Made by a program: the position numbers and the translations under genes. From assembly GCF_029360765.1 (NCBI RefSeq), contig NZ_JARKNA010000004.1, positions 186,001 through 250,000 on the forward strand: DNA of 64,000 nt, written 5' to 3'. The notes beneath the pieces are model-generated. The model searched no databases. It was not told the origin of the DNA and saw only the letters and a program-made list of their open reading frames with translations. This stretch comes from Terrimonas pollutisoli (lineage in GTDB: Bacteria; Bacteroidota; Bacteroidia; Chitinophagales; Chitinophagaceae). Shown piece after piece: positions 26,346 through 36,445 of this stretch (the first letter of the stretch is position 1; each line of letters opens with the position of its first letter).

Positions 26346-27119
26346 TTATATCTCCCTTTTATATATCCTCCCAAGCATTTCATGCAAGTCAGGATGATTT
26401 GCTTTTAATAAGTCGGGCCGCTCAAAAAAATATTCGGAAACAACAGCAAAGAATTCTGCATGGTTAGTGGTTCCGTACATATCAATATCGGATCCATGGT
26501 TTTTCATTTGCCAAATAGTTGAATCCATTATATTCTTCCACCTGTCTATGTATTTCCGTTCTAAAATTATTTCAGGGATGCCGTCCATTGTTCCATCCAT
26601 CTTATCTATCAAATGCACAAACTCATGGATAGCTGTGTTGTGGGCGTCATTGTCATTAATAAACCCCTGTCTTAATTGCCACTTGGTAATGATCATTACA
26701 TGCTGCATAGCCCCTGTGCCAACCATCCCTGTGATATGGCGATCCGATCCTCCCAGGTCAAAATCTTCATTGAATGTTCCGGGGTATAATAAAACTTCGT
26801 GCAGGTTGATATATTGCCAGTCGGGTAATGCATAAACGGGAATAATGGCCCCGGCTGCAATCAAAAGCCGGTCAATATCTTCAACAATAGCATTTACGCC
26901 GGTTATTTGCACGGCAGATAAAAAGTGTTGAATTCTTTTTTCAAACGTTTCTTTTCCTTTCTCATCAAGTTGCTTGTAAAACTTTACATAGTCATTAAGC
27001 AACTCCCGGTAATTCTCCGGCAGTGGCAGGGGTTCGTTTGCTCTTTTTATTTTAAATACAAACAGAATTATTAAAACAATTAATACCAGAACAAATAAAA
27101 TCTGCAAAACGGTCACCAT
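26346..27119 (-). CDS. MtfA-type zinc peptidase (M90)
   Basis: The 257 residues begin with a membrane anchor (~5-24). The catalytic motif HEFVH lies at 165-169 with the conserved AIHEFVHLIDKMDG, and a later HAEFFAVVSEYFFERP supplies the third zinc ligand. MtfA in E. coli is a cytosolic aminopeptidase that binds the glucose regulator Mlc; Bacteroidota versions carry the N-terminal anchor seen here. No Mlc homologue is evident nearby, so the partner is unknown. Single gene. Confidence 0.9.
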   Translation of the reverse strand: MVTVLQILFVLVLIVLIILFVFKIKRANEPLPLPENYRELLNDYVKFYKQLDEKGKETFEKRIQHFLSAVQITGVNAIVEDIDRLLIAAGAIIPVYALPDWQYINLHEVLLYPGTFNEDFDLGGSDRHITGMVGTGAMQHVMIITKWQLRQGFINDNDAHNTAIHEFVHLIDKMDGTMDGIPEIILERKYIDRWKNIMDSTIWQMKNHGSDIDMYGTTNHAEFFAVVSEYFFERPDLLKANHPDLHEMLGRIYKREI

Positions 27120-27362
27120 GATAGGATGAAGTTAAACAACCCTCTTTAATTTGCGGACTGAAATGAAAGGAAGCTCATTAAATGCATCTGGTAAAGATAA
27201 ACTCTGAAAGAAACTAACCCGTAGAACTAGTGTTACTCACTTGTATATGCTTCTTCAAAATATCCTCACCAGGCACATTCCCCTTTCACGCCAGGTAGTA
27301 TGAATCTGATTACCATCTCTTCGAAGGCAACCGGCATTGACTTTATGTAAGACAGTGGTAAA

Positions 27363-28436
27363 TTAGATAACTTTCAACACCTGTTCCCCGATTGCGTCCG
27401 TTCCCAATATTTTATCAGCAGCTGTTTGTGCATCGGCAATATCTTTTGTCCGGAAGCCGGCTTTTAAAACCTGGTCAATGGCATTGATAACAGTTTCTGA
27501 TTCTGCTTTCATGCCAAATGAAATATCCAGCAGCAGGGCGGCCGATAAAATAGAAGCCAGGGGATTGGCTACGCCTTTACCCGTAATATCGTGCGCCGAA
27601 CCATGAATAGGTTCATATACTCCCGTGCCATCACCAATAGAGGCAGATGCTAACATTCCCATAGAACCTGCTATCTGCGAAGCTTCATCGGTAAGAATAT
27701 CGCCAAACAAGTTAGCTGTTACTACCACATCAAAACGACGCGGGTCCTTTATCAGCAACATAGCGGTTGCATCTACAAACTGGTGTTCTACTTCAACATC
27801 AGGATATTCCAACGCTATTTTTTGTATCACTTCTCTCCACAATCTTGATGTTTCTATTACATTGGCTTTATCAACGGAGCACAATTTCTTTTTTCTTGTT
27901 CTCGCAGCATCAAACGCTTTGCGGGCTATACGTTCTACTTCATAGCGGCTGTATTCAGCAACATCATAGGCCGTATCGCCATTATTCTTACGGCCTTTTT
28001 CACCAAAATAGATATCACCTGTCAACTCGCGGAAGAATAGGATATCGGCGCCTTTTAATATCTCAGGCTTAATACTTGAGGCTCCCAGTAGTTCATCAAA
28101 TAATTTAATAGGCCGAAGATTAGCATATAATCCTAATTCCTTTCTCATCTTCAGCAAACCTTGCTCGGGTCTTACTTTAGCGGATGGATCATTATCGTAT
28201 TTCGGATGACCAACGGCACCAAACAACACGGCATCCGATTTTTTCATCTTTTCCAATGTTTCATCAGGTAATGGATTGCCTGTTGCTTCGATAGCTACAT
28301 GGCCGATCAACGCTTCATCATAGATAAATGTATGTCCGAATTTCGCGGCGATCTTATCCAATACTTTTTTGCCTACTGCGGTTACTTCCTGTCCTATTCC
28401 ATCTCCGGGAACGATTAAGATATGTTTTGTTGCCAT
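27363..28436 (-). CDS. leuB: 3-isopropylmalate dehydrogenase
   Basis: The 357 residues match LeuB: ILIVPGDGIGQEVTAVGKKV at the N-terminus, the substrate region with RELTGDIYFGEKGR, and the NAD-binding ending GTGVYEPIHGSAHDITGKGV. It oxidatively decarboxylates 3-isopropylmalate in leucine synthesis (and methylmalate in the citramalate route to isoleucine). It is the last gene of the leuC-leuD-cimA/leuA-leuB operon, 34 bp after the synthase gene. Confidence 0.96.
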   Translation of the reverse strand: MATKHILIVPGDGIGQEVTAVGKKVLDKIAAKFGHTFIYDEALIGHVAIEATGNPLPDETLEKMKKSDAVLFGAVGHPKYDNDPSAKVRPEQGLLKMRKELGLYANLRPIKLFDELLGASSIKPEILKGADILFFRELTGDIYFGEKGRKNNGDTAYDVAEYSRYEVERIARKAFDAARTRKKKLCSVDKANVIETSRLWREVIQKIALEYPDVEVEHQFVDATAMLLIKDPRRFDVVVTANLFGDILTDEASQIAGSMGMLASASIGDGTGVYEPIHGSAHDITGKGVANPLASILSAALLLDISFGMKAESETVINAIDQVLKAGFRTKDIADAQTAADKILGTDAIGEQVLKVI

Positions 28437-28470
28437 GTTGATTTTTGTTGGGGGAATGCTATAAAAATAA

Positions 28471-30000
28471 TTATTGGGGCTGAATGGTATTCAGCATTTT
28501 TTGTGTTGCTTTAATCGCCGAAACAGTTTGATCACTATCCAGGCCCCGTGTTTTGAATTCTTTGTTATTATATTTCCAGGTGATAATTGTTTCGCATAGC
28601 GCATCACTTTTTCCACCGGGTGGAATACGAACGGCGTAGTCAGTCAGCAAGGGAAGCTCTGATTTTTTTTGTTTGTATACTTTTTTCAATGCATTCATAA
28701 AGGCGTCGTATTGCCCATCGCCTTGTGCATGCTCTTCAAATACTTCACCGTTTATACTGATCTTTAGTGTAACAGAGGGATTTAAATTTTTAGAATGGGT
28801 GAGCACATAATTTTCTATTCTTACTTTTTCATCAATCGTATTGCTGTCCAATATATCTGATATGATATAAGGCAGATCGGCCTGTGTTACTACTTCTTTT
28901 CTATCCCCCAGTTCTATGATGCGTTGTGTAACTTTCTTCAGGTCCTCGTCCGAAAGCTGGATACCCAATTGCTGCAGATTGTTTTCAATATTGGCCTTGC
29001 CGCTTGTTTTTCCTAATGCATATTTGCGATCCCTGCCGAATCGTTCCGGCATCAGGTCGCTGAAATAGAGTTTATTTTTTTTATCGCCATCAGCATGTAT
29101 ACCTGCTGTTTGGGTAAATACATTTTCACCTACCACGGGTTTGTTGACAGGAATGCGGAAGCCTGAGAATGTTTCGACCAGTTTACTTACTCTATACAAT
29201 GACTTTTCCGCTACGGCCGTTTTTACCGACGGCATAAAATCATTCAATACGGCGATGGTGCTGGCCAGTGGTGCGTTGCCCGCTCTTTCGCCCATCCCGT
29301 TTATGGTTAAATGTATTCCTTTAGCGCCTGCCTTTACGCCTTCCAATACGTTAGCGGTACCCAAATCATAATCATTGTGCGCATGAAAATCGAAATGAAT
29401 CTGCGGATAACGTTGTACTATTTCAGATATGTAATCAAATACTTCAGCCGGGGTCAATACACCTAACGTATCAGGCAGCATAATTCTTTTTACCGGCTGG
29501 TGCTGTAAAAAATCGAGATATTGAAAAACATAGTCTTTTGAGTGACGCATGCCATTGCTCCAGTCTTCGAGGTATACATTACTCTCCAATCCCTTTTTCC
29601 TGGCCAATGCGATCACGGCCGCTACATCAGCAAAATGCTGTTCCGGTTTTTTCTTTAGCTGGTGCGTTAAATGGTTTAAAGAGCCTTTTGTAAGCAGGTT
29701 CATTACTTTAGCGCCTGCCTTTTGCATCCATTGTACCGATACATCTCCATCTACAAATGTCAATACTTCCACTTTATTTAAAAAGCCATTCGCCTTCGCC
29801 CATTTCGTAATTTTTTTAACGGCGTCAAACTCACCTTCGGATACACGGGCCGATGCGATTTCTATACGATCAACTTTTACTTCGGTTAATAAAAGCTGGG
29901 CGATAGTCAGCTTTTCTAACGCCGAAAACGACACGCCGCTGGTTTGTTCACCGTCACGGAGTGTGGTATCCATTATTTCTATATGTTGTTGCTGTGGCAT
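28471..30000 (-). CDS. 2-isopropylmalate / citramalate synthase family enzyme
   Basis: The 509 residues hold the catalytic TIM barrel, with MDTTLRDGEQTSGVSFSALE near the start, FHAHNDYDLGTANVLEGVKA and INGMGERAGNAPLASTI, followed by a LeuA-type allosteric domain (~380-505). These enzymes join acetyl-CoA to a 2-oxo acid. The sequence resembles the Leptospira-type citramalate synthase branch at least as much as classical LeuA, so isoleucine synthesis from pyruvate is possible as well as leucine synthesis. I leave the symbol open. It lies between leuD and leuB on the same strand. Confidence 0.88.
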   Translation of the reverse strand: MPQQQHIEIMDTTLRDGEQTSGVSFSALEKLTIAQLLLTEVKVDRIEIASARVSEGEFDAVKKITKWAKANGFLNKVEVLTFVDGDVSVQWMQKAGAKVMNLLTKGSLNHLTHQLKKKPEQHFADVAAVIALARKKGLESNVYLEDWSNGMRHSKDYVFQYLDFLQHQPVKRIMLPDTLGVLTPAEVFDYISEIVQRYPQIHFDFHAHNDYDLGTANVLEGVKAGAKGIHLTINGMGERAGNAPLASTIAVLNDFMPSVKTAVAEKSLYRVSKLVETFSGFRIPVNKPVVGENVFTQTAGIHADGDKKNKLYFSDLMPERFGRDRKYALGKTSGKANIENNLQQLGIQLSDEDLKKVTQRIIELGDRKEVVTQADLPYIISDILDSNTIDEKVRIENYVLTHSKNLNPSVTLKISINGEVFEEHAQGDGQYDAFMNALKKVYKQKKSELPLLTDYAVRIPPGGKSDALCETIITWKYNNKEFKTRGLDSDQTVSAIKATQKMLNTIQPQ

Positions 30001-30093
30001 TATTTTTATGTATGCTGGCTGATGCTAAATCCTTAATAGCCTTTATTTAAACTACAGGAGTCTATTGCTCCCGCCACCAGGCGGGCTGGGGGT

Positions 30094-30690
30094 TTAATAA
30101 ATGCTTTTAGCGGCATGCGCCTGTATATCTTTTTTCAGCGACTGCATGAAATCAATATCATCATAACCATTGATCATATTGTGTTTTTTATAACCGGTGA
30201 TGCCAAAGGATTCTTTTTCCCCTGTAGCCAGGATAGTAATGGTTTGATCAGGAAGATTGACGTCAATTGGTGTAGCCGGGTCCGCTTCAATGGCAGTAAA
30301 TATTTTATTTAAAAATTCCTCACTTACCTGTACCGGCAGTATGCCGATGTTGAGTGAATTGTTTTTAAAAATGTCCGCGAAAAAGCTGGATACCACGCAA
30401 CGAAACCCGTAATCATAAATAGCCCATGCCGCATGTTCACGACTACTGCCACTGCCAAAATTTTTTCCCGCCACTAATATTTTTCCTGAATAAAGAGGGT
30501 TATTCAAAATAAAATCTTTTTTAGGCGTATTGTCCGCGTCATATCTCCAATCGCGAAAAAGATTATCTCCAAACCCTTTACGTTCTGTTGCTTTTAAAAA
30601 ACGGGCAGGTATGATCTGATCCGTATCTACATTTTCAATCGGCATCGGAACCGCCGAACTGGTAAGCACTGTAAATTTATCGTAAGCCAT
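30094..30690 (-). CDS. leuD: 3-isopropylmalate dehydratase small subunit
   Basis: The 198 residues match Leu[21 protein letters not shown], then [20 protein letters not shown] and [20 protein letters not shown]. It pairs with LeuC to isomerise 2- and 3-isopropylmalate. The gene follows leuC by about 100 bp and precedes the synthase gene by 93 bp. Confidence 0.96.
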   Translation of the reverse strand: MAYDKFTVLTSSAVPMPIENVDTDQIIPARFLKATERKGFGDNLFRDWRYDADNTPKKDFILNNPLYSGKILVAGKNFGSGSSREHAAWAIYDYGFRCVVSSFFADIFKNNSLNIGILPVQVSEEFLNKIFTAIEADPATPIDVNLPDQTITILATGEKESFGITGYKKHNMINGYDDIDFMQSLKKDIQAHAAKSIY

Positions 30691-30792
30691 ATATAATTGT
30701 TATCCTTAAATATTATTTTATAAACTTCTTTTGTTGCTGAGCCGTAATGATGATTGTCAATTGCCCATTGCTCATTGTCTATTGCCTATTGA

Positions 30793-32202
30793 CTACTCAC
30801 CAATCAACTCCCTCGGATCAGTCACAACGCCGGTTACTGCTGCTGCAGCTGCCACTAATGGACTTGCCAGCATGGTTCTTGCGCCGGGTCCCTGCCGGCC
30901 CTCAAAATTCCTGTTGCTGGTACTTACCGCATATTTGCCGGCAGGTATCTTATCATCATTCATTGCCAAACAAGCGGAACAACCAGGCTGACGTAATTGA
31001 AATCCAGCTTCAATTAATATATCCAGTATGCCTTCATCTTTTATTTGCTGTTCCACTATATGTGAACCGGGAACGATCCAGGCAGTAATATGCTCCGCTT
31101 TCTTTCTGCCCTTAACGATGGAAGCAAAAGCACGGAAATCTTCAATACGTCCATTGGTACAACTGCCAATAAAAACATAATCCACTTTTTTACCCAGCAT
31201 ACTGTCATCCTCATGAAAACCCATATAGTCCAGTGATTTTTCATAACTGGCTTTACTGCTGCCGGCTTCTTTTGAAACAGGAATATGTTTGGTAATACCG
31301 GTTCCCATGCCAGGGTTTGTACCGTAAGTAATCATTGGTTCAATGTCCGTGGCATCATAAGTATGTTCAACATCAAAACTGGCACCTGCATCTGTCTTTA
31401 ATGTTTTCCAGTAAGCCAATGCTTTGTCCCATGCTTCAGCTTTGGGAGCTTTTTCTCTTCCTTTGATATAAGCAAAGGTTGTTTCATCAGGAGCTACCAT
31501 ACCGCCACGGGCACCCATTTCAATACTCATATTGCAAACCGTCATCCTTCCTTCCATGCTCATGTTCTCAAACACCTCGCCGGCAAATTCCACGAAATAA
31601 CCGGTAGCCCCGGCAGCCGTCAATTTAGCTATGATATAAAGCACTACATCTTTTGGCGTAACAGCTTTGCCCAGCTTGCCATTTACGTTGATGCGCATTT
31701 TCTTAGGTTTGGGCTGCATGATACATTGTGAAGAAAGTACCATTTCCACTTCGGATGTACCGATACCAAAAGCAATAGCGCCAAACGCACCATGCGTAGA
31801 AGTATGGGAGTCGCCGCATACGATGGTCATGCCAGGTAGCGTAATTCCGTTTTCAGGTCCAACCACGTGCACGATGCCATTCTTAGGATTGCCTAATCCC
31901 CAGTGTGAAATACCATACCTGGCTGAATTGACTTCCAGTGCTTTTAATTGATTGGCGGAAAGCGGATCCTTTACCGGCAGGTGCTGGTTGATGGTTGGTG
32001 TATTATGATCAGCCGTAGCAAATGTTTTCTCCGGAAACATTACTTTAAGGTCGCGATTTTCTAATCCGAGGAACGCAACCGGGCTGGTTACTTCATGAAT
32101 AAAATGGCGGTCGATAAAGAATACATCAGGGCCATCTTCTATTTTCCTGATTACATGGGAATCCCACACTTTATCAAATAATGTACTGGGTGTATTGCTC
32201 AT
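30793..32202 (-). CDS. leuC: 3-isopropylmalate dehydratase large subunit
   Basis: Translation from Met at 32202 gives ~469 residues, the usual LeuC length; an upstream Met at 32271 would add 23 basic residues unlike the family start ([20 protein letters not shown]). Iron-sulphur cluster cysteines lie in [18 protein letters not shown] and [35 protein letters not shown] and [13 protein letters not shown] are conserved. It is the first gene of the branched-chain amino-acid operon; I saw no leader peptide or riboswitch upstream. Confidence 0.95.
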   Translation of the reverse strand: MSNTPSTLFDKVWDSHVIRKIEDGPDVFFIDRHFIHEVTSPVAFLGLENRDLKVMFPEKTFATADHNTPTINQHLPVKDPLSANQLKALEVNSARYGISHWGLGNPKNGIVHVVGPENGITLPGMTIVCGDSHTSTHGAFGAIAFGIGTSEVEMVLSSQCIMQPKPKKMRINVNGKLGKAVTPKDVVLYIIAKLTAAGATGYFVEFAGEVFENMSMEGRMTVCNMSIEMGARGGMVAPDETTFAYIKGREKAPKAEAWDKALAYWKTLKTDAGASFDVEHTYDATDIEPMITYGTNPGMGTGITKHIPVSKEAGSSKASYEKSLDYMGFHEDDSMLGKKVDYVFIGSCTNGRIEDFRAFASIVKGRKKAEHITAWIVPGSHIVEQQIKDEGILDILIEAGFQLRQPGCSACLAMNDDKIPAGKYAVSTSNRNFEGRQGPGARTMLASPLVAAAAAVTGVVTDPRELIGE

Positions 32203-32505
32203 TTGTAAATTTTTTAAAATCGGGTGCAAAATTCTTGAAAAATTGCCATATTTCTTTCTTTTGGTTGACATTTATTTAAGCTTATACCTTAAGTTTTAGA
32301 TTTTTTCGCCTGTTTAGCATATGATTGGGGAAAAATTGTTTGCCGAACCGGTGTTGGCCTGTGGGTAGGCATCCCTAAAGTCGGGTTGCATTTGTGTGAG
32401 CCGGTATTTTTTTATTATTCAGCCAAATGCTTTTCATGCCAGTTTTTCCGACATTTTTGCTTCAGTACTAATGAGTTGACTGAGTTAAACTAAAGGTTAT
32501 TCGAT

Positions 32506-33083
32506 ATGGGGACAGCCGGTGTTCAGGATAAGCAGCATATTGTAAATATTCTTGCCAGCTCGTTTGATGATAATAAAGGTGTCAATTATATTATTCCGCA
32601 GGACAAACGAAGAAAGCAGCGAATTAGGAAACTAATGGAGTATTCCTTCGATATCTGTCACCTGTATGGAAAGGTGTTCCTGGCAGACGATCAGCATGGA
32701 TGTGCGTTGGTTTTGTTTCCGGATAAGAAAAGAACATCCATTAAGCGTATGTGGCTGGATCTGAAATTGGTGTTTTTCTCTATTGGCTTATTCCATCTAA
32801 AAAAGGCTATTGAGCGGGAGGTAAAGATCAAAGAACGACGGTTGAAGAAGCTATGTATTATTTATGGTTTATCGGGGTTGACCCAGCATTCCAGGGCAAG
32901 GGAACAGGAAGTCAATTGATGCGTGAAATAATTGCGGATAGTAAATCAGCAAGTCGGGTTCTTTGCCTCGAAACTTCCACCGTAAAAAACATTCCCTGGT
33001 ATCAGCAATTCGGGTTTGTCATTTATAATGAATTGAATTTTGGTTATACCTTATTCTTTTTAAAAAGAGAGGACCGGGCATAG
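32506..33083 (+). pseudogene. GNAT N-acetyltransferase with a frameshift
   Basis: Two frames together cover one GNAT protein. The first (32506-32919) encodes the N-terminal half up to about KERRLKK. The second, shifted frame (from 32853, possibly entered from ~32840) encodes the acetyl-CoA-binding half: YLWFIGVDPAFQGKGTGSQL, then a C-terminal WYQQFGFVIYNE. A single-base indel between about 32838 and 32855 explains this. The acetyl-CoA site is intact, so either the gene decayed recently or there is a sequencing error. It reads divergently from leuC. Confidence 0.8.
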
Positions 33084-33512
33084 CCGGTTACTATGCCGTA
33101 GCCGGAGGGTATTGGGCGTTTCGACTCCGGTAATCTCCAAGTCACCGCAGTATATCGAATTTTAGAAGTGTTGCCCGTTTTTTATTAGCTGAATTCTTTG
33201 CAGGGTTTGTTACACACTTTCTTTTATCAAAAGTGGTCGCATTTATTTCAACTAAAAGGGCCATCGTTACTCACGAAGGCCCTTAATTAGATTTAATGGA
33301 CGGAGAAGTTGAGTGTTGGTTTTTACAAGGATTTAGAACGGTCTTTTCAATGATATTGGATGATTCAACTTCTGCTTCAAATATAGAAAGCAAGGCAGAC
33401 GATGGCAAGAGCAAATGTACCAGTGTTGGCACTGGGATTTTACGTATTTAATAACGGTCGTTAATATTTGCGGTTGTTCAATAATTTGCCTTTTAAAGTA
33501 ACTAACCCGTTT
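33084..33512. other. Intergenic region with a hairpin
   Basis: No gene is visible. A 7-bp stem, AAGGGCC (33256-33262) and GGCCCTT (33278-33284), is followed by TTTTAG on the minus strand. It may terminate transcription from the minus-strand gene at 33513, although it lies 230 bp beyond that stop. Confidence 0.4.
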
Positions 33513-33914
33513 TTATTCGATCACAATTTTAATAGCCAGGTAATTAAAAGGCAACTCACCATAGTGGCGGAAATTTATTGTTACATCAGTGGGAGTGGTG
33601 GTTGCCGATAATTCACCATCCATAAAACGGATGGGATTATTGATCTGTAGTTGCTGTTCAGCTTTCAATAGATAAACTTTCACCTCCCGGTTATTACTAT
33701 AACCAGGGGGAATGATGTTTAGAAAGGAGCAGGTGTAAACTCCCGTCACAATTTTATTCCAATAGCTGGCTACAAGATCAATTGTGTAAGGTGCCGCTGC
33801 TGTGTTGATGAAACGATCATTAACTGCAGGAGTCAGGTCGTCGTCCTTGTTACAAGAATTCAGACTGAGTGTGGTTGCACTTGTTATTAATATGACGAAG
33901 GATATGTGTTTCAT
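33513..33914 (-). CDS. Hypothetical lipoprotein (133 aa)
   Basis: The lipoprotein signal has its lipobox Cys in SLNSCNKDDD, so it is probably an anchored envelope protein. The mature part is short and probably all-beta (RFINTAAAPYTIDLVASYWN, NREVKVYLLKAEQQL). The family is not recognised with confidence; it recalls small DUF4397-like proteins in its opening. No partner gene is adjacent. Confidence 0.65.
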   Translation of the reverse strand: MKHISFVILITSATTLSLNSCNKDDDLTPAVNDRFINTAAAPYTIDLVASYWNKIVTGVYTCSFLNIIPPGYSNNREVKVYLLKAEQQLQINNPIRFMDGELSATTTPTDVTINFRHYGELPFNYLAIKIVIE

Positions 33915-34290
33915 AATTGTAAATTTTAGTGTGAATGATTTAGTATTGATTGCTGAACCAAATCTATATCAACGTAAGGCGTGATACCAGCCAGTTTGAG
34001 CAACTTGCGGGAAGCCCTGATAGTTTAACCGGCGCAATGATTATGGTAAATGTGATGAAACCGGATCAATATCTTCCGGGCTGTAATTTCTTGATCAATG
34101 TTTCTTTCCGTCTGAGGCTTTCATCAATTGCATACTACTTCCTGTCGACGTGTTAATGGTCTCATACAAGTTTTAGTTATGATGTGTTTCAGTGAGAAAG
34201 AGTTCTATTAAAACAGGCGGAGCTTTTATTTTGATGCTTCAGTATGCTACAAGCAATCTGTAATTGTTATTCTCAGGTATCCGAAACTTG
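33915..34290. other. Intergenic region
   Basis: Nothing recognisable. It holds the promoter of the minus-strand lipoprotein gene and the 3' flank of the next. Confidence 0.45.
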
Positions 34291-34809
34291 CTATTCTTTA
34301 TTATGATCATGTCCTTTTAAAAATTTACCTGTAAACACTTCCCTGACAATAATGCCTGACCCTGGAAAAGTCATTACGAGAGTTCCTTCGCCCTGAAGTT
34401 TCTTATAACGGCCTGTGCCTTTTTCAACATACCATATTCCTGTATTATCTGACATTTGACAAACAGAAAGGATTGTGATAGTGCCACCTGATAGTTCAAG
34501 GGTATTTGTGCAATGAAATTCCATGCCAACAGTTTTCACGGCCATCAAAGCAGTGCCTTCCTTTGCAGGTCCACCGCTTGCGGTAAAGCTACCGGTAAAA
34601 CCAGCAGTTGAACGACCGGTATAATTAAACGTAATGGTACCCGGATCATGCTTGTCACCTTTTTCTTTTTTGGCTGCAGTTTCAGCAGCCTTTGAATCGG
34701 GGGCCGACAGAGCGGAAGGCGAAATATGGCTGTCGCTTTTTTTGCATCCCGAGAAGATGATAAATGACACTGCCATAAAAACCAGCATTGATTTTAATTT
34801 CGGTTTCAT
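34291..34809 (-). CDS. Hypothetical lipoprotein (172 aa)
   Basis: Lipobox Cys lies in FIIFSGCKKSDS. A low-complexity Ala/Lys linker (SKAAETAAKKEKGDKHDPG) leads to a beta-rich domain with alternating strands (TITFNYTGRSTAGFTGSFTA, and GTGRYKKLQGEGTLVMTFPG). The strand pattern with a GTGRYxxLxGxG motif resembles allene-oxide-cyclase-like barrels, but I cannot assign it. It may share ancestry with the exported neighbour at 34952, which has a similar strand layout. Confidence 0.65.
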   Translation of the reverse strand: MKPKLKSMLVFMAVSFIIFSGCKKSDSHISPSALSAPDSKAAETAAKKEKGDKHDPGTITFNYTGRSTAGFTGSFTASGGPAKEGTALMAVKTVGMEFHCTNTLELSGGTITILSVCQMSDNTGIWYVEKGTGRYKKLQGEGTLVMTFPGSGIIVREVFTGKFLKGHDHNKE

Positions 34810-34951
34810 AATAGGTTTATTTAAATGTTAGAAAATAGTTGCCATTCCTTTTGATGAATTATTTTCGCCAGAAATACCTATAAACAATGCTATAGTGAAG
34901 GGTAGTCGAATGCCAGTACTGACTTGAACCGTTTGCTTACGTCATTAGCAA

Positions 34952-35521
34952 TTACCGGCAGTAGGTTTTTTCAACTTCCTCTCTGATAACAATCCAATTA
35001 CCCTCAGCATCGACCTTAAGATAGTGAGTCAGTTCATAAAAGAAATTAAGGCCTCCACCTTTTGTAATAAAGCGATATTTATTTATAAACTTGAATGTAA
35101 ATTCATCCACAGAAAATTCCCCTTCCTGTGCATTTAGGGTTCCGGTAACAATATACTCCCTACCACTTTCGCCTACAGCGCTAACCGTCCCTGGTAAATC
35201 ATAATGAAAAGTTATCTTTGAATCAGAGCCATCATAAAAGCCATGAAAAACATAATGAACAGATCCGTATAAAGTCATCTGTTCATTCGTACATGAATTG
35301 TAAAGTTGAACACCATCTAAACTTTCGTCAAAACTTCCATGGAACGGAACAGCAGCCCCATTGGAACTCGCAGTACTCAAAACTGGTTGCTGTTGATTTT
35401 TTGCCAATGTTTGGGTCTGGCTTTGAACTGATGTTTGGTTTTTCGCTAATGTTGTTCCTTCTTTTCTGCAGGAACTTAGCGTTAAGAATGTAATTGCTGT
35501 GAAGAAAAAAATCTTTTTCAT
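34952..35521 (-). CDS. Hypothetical lipoprotein (189 aa)
   Basis: Start chosen at 35521 because it gives a clean signal, MKKIFFFTAITFLTLSSC, with the lipobox Cys before RKEG; the longer start at 35620 would bury this. A Gln-rich linker precedes a beta-rich domain (GSVHYVFHGFYDGSDSKITF, and GREYIVTGTLNAQEGEFSVD). The family is not recognised. It is an envelope-anchored protein of unknown role. Confidence 0.68.
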   Translation of the reverse strand: MKKIFFFTAITFLTLSSCRKEGTTLAKNQTSVQSQTQTLAKNQQQPVLSTASSNGAAVPFHGSFDESLDGVQLYNSCTNEQMTLYGSVHYVFHGFYDGSDSKITFHYDLPGTVSAVGESGREYIVTGTLNAQEGEFSVDEFTFKFINKYRFITKGGGLNFFYELTHYLKVDAEGNWIVIREEVEKTYCR

Positions 35522-35677
35522 GATTTTAAGTTTATTGATTAATAGATTTTGGTTTGTCTGCAAGGCTTGCAGCAACAAAACTATACCTGCACTAATGCAT
35601 TTGCCAGCTATATTGAGCAACCTGCATTAACGAATGACAGTTGAACGATCCCAATGATTATTTTTGAAATGAATGTG

Positions 35678-36430
35678 TTAATGCCTGCCGGGCTTGAGTT
35701 TTTTAAGAAGTATTTCCTTTTTACTACGGGAAACGTCTATAGATGTGCCATCACTCATAAGGAGATACCCGCCTTCTCCTTTAATGTATTTTTCCACTTC
35801 GTTAAGATTAACAAGATGGGAGTGATGAACCCGGACGAAAGAGTAATCCTCCAGCATTTCTTCAATTTCTTTCAGGGTACGGCAAGCGATAATGTTTTGC
35901 TTATTCTTTAAAAAGAGGGTAGTATAATTGCTGTGGGAGGTGCAGCTTATTATTGATTCAACAAAAATCATTTGAAGACCCTCCATGGTTGGGATAGCTA
36001 TTTTATTAACAGGAATAGTGGGGTGGCTTAATTTATGTAAAAGAATTTCGATTTGCTGTGGAAGCGGAGACTTCTGGCGTTGCACTGCTTTTTGTACCGC
36101 TTTTTGTAAATCATCCCGGTCAATGGGTTTTAATAAATAATCCAGTGCACTGAAGCGAATGGCTTTAATGGCATACTGATCGTAGCTGGTAGTAAAGATT
36201 AATTCAAAATCAATTGATGGTATTTTTTCCAATAATTCAAACCCGTTCATGTGGGGCATTTCGATATCTAAAAAAAGTATCTGGGGTTTTTGCTGATGTA
36301 TAGATTGCAGGGCATCGGTAGCAGAATAACAGATGTCCAGGACTTTTACATCAGGACAGTACCTTTCCAGTAGCGTGGCTAAAGATTCACAACAGAAAGG
36401 CTCATCGTCAACAATGGTTGCTGTGATCAT
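35678..36430 (-). CDS. LytTR-family response regulator
   Basis: The 250 residues hold a receiver (~2-118: TIVDDEPFCCESL, phosphoacceptor in QILFLDIEMPHMNGFELLEK, Lys in YLLKPIDRDD) and a LytTR DNA-binding domain (~145-248: ISCTSHSNYTTLFLKNKQNI and VRVHHSHLVNLNEVEKYIKG). It pairs with the kinase gene 15 bp upstream. LytTR regulators bind short direct repeats; targets are unknown. Confidence 0.95.
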   Translation of the reverse strand: MITATIVDDEPFCCESLATLLERYCPDVKVLDICYSATDALQSIHQQKPQILFLDIEMPHMNGFELLEKIPSIDFELIFTTSYDQYAIKAIRFSALDYLLKPIDRDDLQKAVQKAVQRQKSPLPQQIEILLHKLSHPTIPVNKIAIPTMEGLQMIFVESIISCTSHSNYTTLFLKNKQNIIACRTLKEIEEMLEDYSFVRVHHSHLVNLNEVEKYIKGEGGYLLMSDGTSIDVSRSKKEILLKKLKPGRH

Positions 36431-36445
36431 TTTGTATTTTTTATT

